From Agromyces aurantiacus (lineage in GTDB: Bacteria > Actinomycetota > Actinomycetes > Actinomycetales > Microbacteriaceae): DNA of 64,000 nt. Below the pieces are notes generated by a model. That model did not search any database. It was not told the DNA's origin and was given only the letters and a program-made list of their open reading frames with translations. The stretch is from NCBI RefSeq assembly GCF_016907355.1, contig NZ_JAFBBW010000001.1, positions 3,782,001 to 3,846,000 on the forward strand, given 5' to 3'. Made by a program: the position numbers and the translations under genes. The number at the start of each line of letters is the position of its first letter. Within the stretch, counting starts at the first letter, position 1. This document shows, piece after piece, positions 59,701 to 64,000 of this stretch.

Positions 59701-60588
59701 ATGAGCCTCACCGAGCTCGTCGAGCTGCCCGGCGGCACGTTCCTCATGGGATCCGATCGGCACTACCCCGAGGAGGCGCCGCAGCACGAGCGCCGCGTCG
59801 AGCCGTTCGCGATCGAGCGGCATCCGGTCACGAACGCGCAGTTCGCCGAGTTCGTGGCGGCCACCGGGTACGTCACGGTCGCCGAGCGCGAGCTCGATCC
59901 GGCCGAGTTCCCCGGCGCCGACCCTGCCGAGCTCGTGCCCGGGTCGCTCGTGTTCACGCCGACCGAGGGGCCGGTCGACCTCGGCGACTGGCGGCAGTGG
60001 TGGCGGTGGGTGCCGGGCGCCCAGTGGCGCCATCCGCTCGGCCCCGGCTCGTCGATCGACGACCGGCTCGACCACCCGGTCGTGCACGTCGCGTTCGAGG
60101 ACGCGTCGGCCTACGCCGCCTGGGCCGGCCGGCGCCTGCCGACCGAGGCCGAGTGGGAGTACGCCGCGCGCGGCGGGCTGGTCGGCGCCGAGTTCGCGTG
60201 GGGCGACGAGCGGATGCCGGGCGGCGCGGTCATGGCCAACACGTGGCAGGGCGCGTTCCCGTACCGCAGCGAGGGCTGGGGCGGCACGTCGCCCGTCGGC
60301 TCCTACCCGCCCAACGGGTTCGGCCTGCTCGACATGATCGGTGACGTCTGGGAGTGGACCGTCGACGCGTTCACCCCCCGGCACGTGCCGCCGGGTGCGG
60401 CCGCCGTCGACCGCGGCGAGCGGCGCGACCTGCTCGCCGGGCTGCCGGCCTCGCAGGCGATGCACGTCATCAAGGGCGGCTCGCACCTCTGCGCGCCCGA
60501 GTACTGCCGGCGCTATCGCCCCGCGGCTCGCTCCGCGCAGGCGGAGGACTCGGCGACGACCCACATCGGCTTCCGCTGCGCGCGCTGA
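59701..60588 (+). CDS. Formylglycine-generating enzyme (SUMF1/FGE)
   Basis: 295-residue copper oxidase that converts a Cys in sulfatases to formylglycine. Starts ELVELPGGTFLMGSD; FAIERHPVTNAQFAEFVAAT; LPTEAEWEYAARGG; NGFGLLDMIGDVWEW; and the C-terminal active-site pair Cys264-x4-Cys269 in KGGSHLCAPEYCRRYR, spaced as in characterised FGE. That pair separates it from EgtB and other SUMF-domain proteins. No sulfatase is encoded in the window. ATG with TAGCCT exactly six bases upstream (leaderless). Confidence 0.92.
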   Translation: MSLTELVELPGGTFLMGSDRHYPEEAPQHERRVEPFAIERHPVTNAQFAEFVAATGYVTVAERELDPAEFPGADPAELVPGSLVFTPTEGPVDLGDWRQWWRWVPGAQWRHPLGPGSSIDDRLDHPVVHVAFEDASAYAAWAGRRLPTEAEWEYAARGGLVGAEFAWGDERMPGGAVMANTWQGAFPYRSEGWGGTSPVGSYPPNGFGLLDMIGDVWEWTVDAFTPRHVPPGAAAVDRGERRDLLAGLPASQAMHVIKGGSHLCAPEYCRRYRPAARSAQAEDSATTHIGFRCAR

Positions 60589-60631
60589 GGCGCCGCGGCA
60601 TCCGCACGCCGAACCCGGGCAGTGGGCCGGC

Positions 60632-61366
60632 TCAGCGGTACTCGGGGTTCGGGTGCTCGGGCGTCGGCACGTAGCCGAAGTGCTCGCCAGCGTCCCAGGC
60701 CGAGCGCACGTTGCCGATCGCCGGGAGGCCGCCCGCCTGCTTCAGGAGGTGCGCGAGGTGCATGAGGTTGTAGGTCATGAACGTCGTGTTGCGGTTGGTG
60801 AAGTCGTTCTCGGGGCCGCCCGAACCCTCGTCGAGGTAGCTCGGGCCAGGCCCTGCCTCGCCGATCCAGCCCGCGTCGGCGGCCGGCGGGATGGTGAACC
60901 CGATGTGCTGCAGGCTGTACAGGATGTTCGACGCGCAGTGCTTGATGCCGTCCTCGTTGCCGGTGATGATCGCGCCGCCGACCTTGCCGTAGTAGACGTA
61001 CTGGCCCTTCGCGTTCTGCTCGGAGCTCATCGCGTAGAGCCGTTCGATGAGGCGCTTGGTGACCGAGGAGTTGTCGCCGAGCCAGATCGGCCCGCCCACG
61101 ACGAGGATGTCGGCGGCCGCGACCTTCGGCCAGATCGCGTCGGGCCAGGCGTCGGCCGCCCAGCCGTGCTCGCGCATGTCGGGGTACACCCCGGTCGCGA
61201 CGTCGTGGTCGACCAGGCGGAGGTGCTCGACCGACACACCGTGCTCCCGCATGAGGCGGATGCTGGAATCCATGAGGCCCTGGGTGTTGCTGACCTCGGG
61301 CGAACGCTTGAGCGTGCAGTTGACGTAGAGCGCGGTCAGGTCGGAGTAGTCCGGTTCGGCTGCCAT
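60632..61366 (-). CDS. NADPH-dependent FMN reductase-family flavoprotein
   Basis: 244-residue flavodoxin-fold protein. N-terminal strand LTALYVNCTLKRSPEVSNTQ (phosphate loop CTLKRSPEVSNT), flavin-contact segment ADILVVGGPIWLGDNSSVTK and GKVGGAIITGNEDG. Longer than ordinary flavodoxins, with a C-terminal FMTYNLMHLAHLLKQAGGLP helix. Likely an NAD(P)H:quinone or FMN reductase. TAGCGT lies seven bases before the ATG, so the mRNA may be leaderless. Convergent with the FGE gene. A sulfatase link is not implied. Confidence 0.88.
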   Translation of the reverse strand: MAAEPDYSDLTALYVNCTLKRSPEVSNTQGLMDSSIRLMREHGVSVEHLRLVDHDVATGVYPDMREHGWAADAWPDAIWPKVAAADILVVGGPIWLGDNSSVTKRLIERLYAMSSEQNAKGQYVYYGKVGGAIITGNEDGIKHCASNILYSLQHIGFTIPPAADAGWIGEAGPGPSYLDEGSGGPENDFTNRNTTFMTYNLMHLAHLLKQAGGLPAIGNVRSAWDAGEHFGYVPTPEHPNPEYR

Positions 61367-61478
61367 GCGCCGAACGCTACTCCTCGGGCGAGCGGATGGC
61401 GCGGGCTTCACAGGCGACGCTCACCTCACGCGCCACGGGGCCGGCGCGACCATCGCGCCCCGCCCGGTCCGCGACGGG

Positions 61479-62012
61479 TCAGTACTGCAGCAGGCTGTGG
61501 ATCTCGTACCGCCCGCCGAGCCGCTCGCGCCCGCCGAGCGCGGGCAGCTCGATCGCGACCGAGATGCCGGCCACGTGCCATCCGGCCCGCTCGACCAGGC
61601 GCGCCGCCGCCTCGACGGTGCCGCCCGTCGCGAGCACGTCGTCGACGATGAGCACGCGCGAGCCCGGCGCGAGCTCGCCCTCGTGCACCTCGAGCGCGGC
61701 GGTGCCGTACTCGAGCTCGTACTCCTCGCGGATCACCGCGCGCGGCAGCTTGCCGGCCTTGCGCACGGGCAGCACGCCCGCGCCGCACAGCGCCGACGCG
61801 GCGCCCGCGAGCAGGAAGCCGCGCGCCTCGACGCCCGCGAGGTCGTCGAAGCGTCCCGCGAACGGCGCCGTGAGCGACTCGGCGAGCGCGTGGAACGCCG
61901 GCCCGTGGGCGAACACGGGCGTGAGGTCGCGGAACACCACACCGGGCTCGGGGAAGTCGGGGATCGTGGCGAGCTTGGACTCGACGAGGGCGCGGACCTC
62001 GGATTCGTGCAT
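61479..62012 (-). CDS. apt: Adenine phosphoribosyltransferase
   Basis: Purine salvage enzyme making AMP from adenine and PRPP. 177 residues, normal length. FPEPGVVFRDLTPVFAHGPA near the N-terminus, AGVEARGFLLAGAAS substrate segment, and the PRPP motif VLIVDDVLATGGTVEA near residue 125. The ATG at 62012 has TACCCT exactly six bases upstream, the same box and spacing as purM, so it is probably leaderless and expressed separately from the membrane-protein gene 21 bp upstream. Confidence 0.95.
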   Translation of the reverse strand: MHESEVRALVESKLATIPDFPEPGVVFRDLTPVFAHGPAFHALAESLTAPFAGRFDDLAGVEARGFLLAGAASALCGAGVLPVRKAGKLPRAVIREEYELEYGTAALEVHEGELAPGSRVLIVDDVLATGGTVEAAARLVERAGWHVAGISVAIELPALGGRERLGGRYEIHSLLQY

Positions 62013-62033
62013 CCGGCAAGGGTATCGCCCGGC

Positions 62034-62570
62034 TCAGTGCACGAGCGTGCTGAGCCAGATCACCAGCAGGCCGAGGCTCGCGGTCACGAGCGCGCTGAGC
62101 AGGCGCCATCCCCACGGCCCGCCGCGCCGGGCGGCCGTCCACCAGCCGATGACCGCGAGCACGAGCACGCCGACCCAGAGCGCGAGGTAGTACGCGACGT
62201 ACTCGTCGAGCCAGCCGATCGCCGCGAGGCCGAGGAAGACGGTCGGCAGGATCATGGCGAGCAGGAGGCCCGACGAGTCCGCCGCCGAGCGCCAGGCCGC
62301 GCCGACGATCGCCCGCCATCGCGGTCGGCCCGATTCCGGCCCCTCCTCGCGCGCCACCGTGCCCGCGTAGACGTGCGCGAGCCAGAACACGGCCACCGCG
62401 CCGAGCGTGAACAGCAGCACCTCGAGGTCGGTGTCGTCCTCCCAGCCGATCGCGATCAGCGTGCTCACGAGCACGACGCCGTAGACCGCCGACTCGGTGC
62501 GGTAGGCGCGGAGGACGAGCCGGGCTGGGCGCGCGACCGCCGTGCGTCCGGCGGACTCGTGGTCGTGCAT
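62034..62570 (-). CDS. Four-helix membrane protein, unknown function
   Basis: 178 residues, not recognised. Helices: ESAVYGVVLVSTLIAIGW, LEVLLFTLGAVAVFWLAHVY, SSGLLLAMILPTVFLGLAAI, YYLALWVGVLVLAVIGWW and a last one at the C-terminus. The conserved-looking HVYAGTVAREEG loop follows the second helix. Good RBS GGAGGGGG six bases before the ATG. It is immediately upstream of apt on the same strand. Confidence 0.72.
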   Translation of the reverse strand: MHDHESAGRTAVARPARLVLRAYRTESAVYGVVLVSTLIAIGWEDDTDLEVLLFTLGAVAVFWLAHVYAGTVAREEGPESGRPRWRAIVGAAWRSAADSSGLLLAMILPTVFLGLAAIGWLDEYVAYYLALWVGVLVLAVIGWWTAARRGGPWGWRLLSALVTASLGLLVIWLSTLVH

Positions 62571-62681
62571 GCGGACCCCCTCCGGCTCCGTGCCGGGCTC
62601 GGCGGGCCGTCCATCCTTCGACGGATGCCGCGGTCGCCTGCCCTTGCGAGGATGGAGTCACCCCCCCACCCCAGGAGCATC

Positions 62682-63143
62682 GTGTCACCCTTGCGTCTCT
62701 TCCGCAGCCTCGCGATCGCCGAGGCGATCACCTGGACCATCCTCATCGCCGCGCTCATCCTCCGCGCGACCGCCGGCCTCGACCAGGCCGTGCTCGTCGG
62801 CGGATCGATCCACGGCTTCGTGTTCCTCGCGTACGGCGCGGCGGTGCTGCTCGTCGGCGTGAACCAGCGCTGGAGCGTCGGGCTCATGGCACTCGGCGTG
62901 GCCACGGCCGTCGTGCCCTACGCGACCGTGCCGTTCGAGCTCTGGCTCGTGCGCCGCGGCCGGCTCGAGGGCGACTGGCGCCGCGAGGCGACCGAGCACC
63001 CCGCCGACGGCAACGTCGTGAACCGGCTGCTGCGCTGGGGGCTCGCTCGGCCGGTGCTGCTCACCGTGCTCGCCGTGGTCGGCGTCGCGGCCGTCTTCAC
63101 GGCGCTGCTGATCGTCGGCCCGCCCGGCGGCCGCGAGGCCTGA
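62682..63143 (+). CDS. DUF3817 family membrane protein
   Basis: 153 residues with the DUF3817 pattern: LRLFRSLAIAEAITWTILIA helix with its Glu, then GGSIHGFVFLAYGAAVLLVG (His-Gly-x-x-Phe) and YATVPFELWLVRRGRLEG; one more helix at the C-terminus. Function unknown; widespread in actinobacteria. GTG start with RBS AGGAG five bases upstream. Followed by the strongest hairpin of the window. Confidence 0.85.
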   Translation: MSPLRLFRSLAIAEAITWTILIAALILRATAGLDQAVLVGGSIHGFVFLAYGAAVLLVGVNQRWSVGLMALGVATAVVPYATVPFELWLVRRGRLEGDWRREATEHPADGNVVNRLLRWGLARPVLLTVLAVVGVAAVFTALLIVGPPGGREA

Positions 63144-63159
63144 GTCCGGCCGGAACGGC

Positions 63160-63194
63160 CGATCGGGGCGGATGCCGCGCATCCGCCCCGATCG
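63160..63194. terminator. Bidirectional terminator, 16-bp perfect stem with 3-base loop
   Basis: Arms 63160-63175 and 63179-63194 (CGATCGGGGCGGATGC and complement) around CGC, between the convergent DUF3817 and GH16 genes. The GGATGCCGC word forms the tip of the hairpin. Confidence 0.88.
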
Positions 63195-63203
63195 CCGCCC
63201 TGC

Positions 63204-64000
63204 CTACTCGACGGTGACGCGGTCGAGCGTGGTCGTGCCCTTGCCGGCGAATGTCAGGGAGTACCCCTGCACGTCGGTGAGCGTGAGCCCGTCGTCGGGC
63301 GCGCCCGCCGGCTGCTCGTCGGCCCGCGTGAACGCGTCGAACGGGATCGTCACCTCGTGCCATCCGGCCGTGCGGTCGACGATGCTCGCCGTGAAGCGCT
63401 CGGCGGTGTCGGGCGCCTGGTAGACGCGCACGTAGTCGACCGTCAGCGACTGCGGGAACACCAGGTCGTCGCCGGGCGTGCCACCGAAGTTGCCACCCAC
63501 GGCGACGTTCGTGATGAGCGAGAACGGGTGGTCGAACACCCACTCGTTCGGGGCGACGTCGGCCGGGTCGGCCTCGTGGTAGACGATGCCGTCGACCTCC
63601 CACGTGATGCGCTCGGGCGTCCACTCGACCGCGAAGTCGTGCCATCCGTCGGGCACCGGCTGACCGAAGTCGTAGATGCCGCCGTAGGACTGTCCGCCCG
63701 AGTAGCCCGGGCCGTGGATGGTGCCGAAGGTCTCGTTCGGCAGCCGGCCGACGTACTCCATGATGTCGATCTCGCCGGTGTGCGGCCAGCCGACCTCGCG
63801 GAAGTCGGTGCCGAGCGACCACACCGCGGGCCAGATGCCGCTGCCCTCAGGCAGCTGCACGCGCGACTCGATGCGGCCGTACTCGAACTCCTGCTTCTGC
63901 TCGGTGATCAGGCGCGCCGACGTGACCTCGCACGGGCCGTACCAGCACTCGAGGTCGGTCGTGGCCGGGTCGACCTCGCGGGCCGTGATGACGAGGTTGC
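63204..64000 (-). CDS. GH16 family beta-glucanase, 5' end outside window
   Basis: C-terminal 265 residues of a family 16 retaining endo-beta-1,3(4)-glucanase or related enzyme. Active site HTGEIDIMEYVGR (nucleophile and acid/base Glu on either side of Asp); FEYGRIESRVQLPEGSGIWP and YDFGQPVPDGWHDFAVEWTP are the jelly-roll strands, with SLTVDYVRVYQAP ending the catalytic domain. After it comes a short beta-rich segment (ERFTASIVDRTAGWHEVTIP, FDAFTRADEQPAGAPDDG) resembling a CBM-like module, ending at 63204. Signal peptide and N-terminus lie past the right edge. Confidence 0.9.
   Translation of the reverse strand, partial: NLVITAREVDPATTDLECWYGPCEVTSARLITEQKQEFEYGRIESRVQLPEGSGIWPAVWSLGTDFREVGWPHTGEIDIMEYVGRLPNETFGTIHGPGYSGGQSYGGIYDFGQPVPDGWHDFAVEWTPERITWEVDGIVYHEADPADVAPNEWVFDHPFSLITNVAVGGNFGGTPGDDLVFPQSLTVDYVRVYQAPDTAERFTASIVDRTAGWHEVTIPFDAFTRADEQPAGAPDDGLTLTDVQGYSLTFAGKGTTTLDRVTVE

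Overview
The window is very GC-rich, gene-dense bacterial chromosome. Codons end mostly in G or C, and many genes start with GTG. The gene families (DUF3073, bacterial SCP ortholog beside purF, PadR/DUF4097 pair, YczE with a MocR regulator, LAXTG-type wall anchor) point to an actinobacterium. The word GGATGCCGC, which I associate with Microbacteriaceae such as Agromyces, is very frequent here. I assign family level only. I saw no rRNA, tRNA, insertion sequence, prophage or CRISPR array. Layout: 1-6070 holds the start of an RND efflux permease (leaving the left edge), a secreted protein and a wall-anchored protein with seven chaplin-like repeats. 6071-23400 is a mixed core: a phytase-like secreted protein, TetR/MFS and MocR/YczE regulator-transporter pairs, a TipA-type MerR, a DUF4097-PadR operon, GNAT, paired fluoride channels, a KimA-like potassium transporter, a flavin monooxygenase, DUF3073 and a TetR/SDR pair. 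23413-43103 carries the purine genes purM, purF, purD and purC. Between purM and purF lie small enzymes and a seven-gene minus-strand alpha-glucan operon (ROK regulator, ABC permeases and binding protein, GH15, GH31, nucleotidyltransferase-like protein) plus a secreted trypsin-like protease. 43161-54020 includes a tryptophan-to-anthranilate operon (tryptophan 2,3-dioxygenase, an amidohydrolase in the formamidase slot, kynureninase), followed by a structured 94-bp tandem repeat array, two small membrane-anchored stress-type proteins, a TetR/DUF2867 pair, an MFS transporter and a wax ester synthase/DGAT-like protein. 54138-55192 is purS-purQ without purL. 55232-58518 is a compact operon of a multi-cysteine radical SAM protein resembling tetraether/membrane-spanning lipid synthases, an Lgt paralogue and two small membrane proteins; it is the most unusual enzymatic unit here. 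58747-64000 has a C-terminally truncated AbiEi-like remnant, a formylglycine-generating enzyme, a flavodoxin-fold reductase, apt, membrane proteins, and a GH16 beta-glucanase leaving the right edge. Regulatory sequence is unusually readable. At least a dozen genes have a TANNNT box exactly six bases before the start codon, as expected for leaderless mRNAs. Several regulators have clear palindromic operators in their divergent promoters. Most convergent gene pairs are separated by long perfect hairpins.
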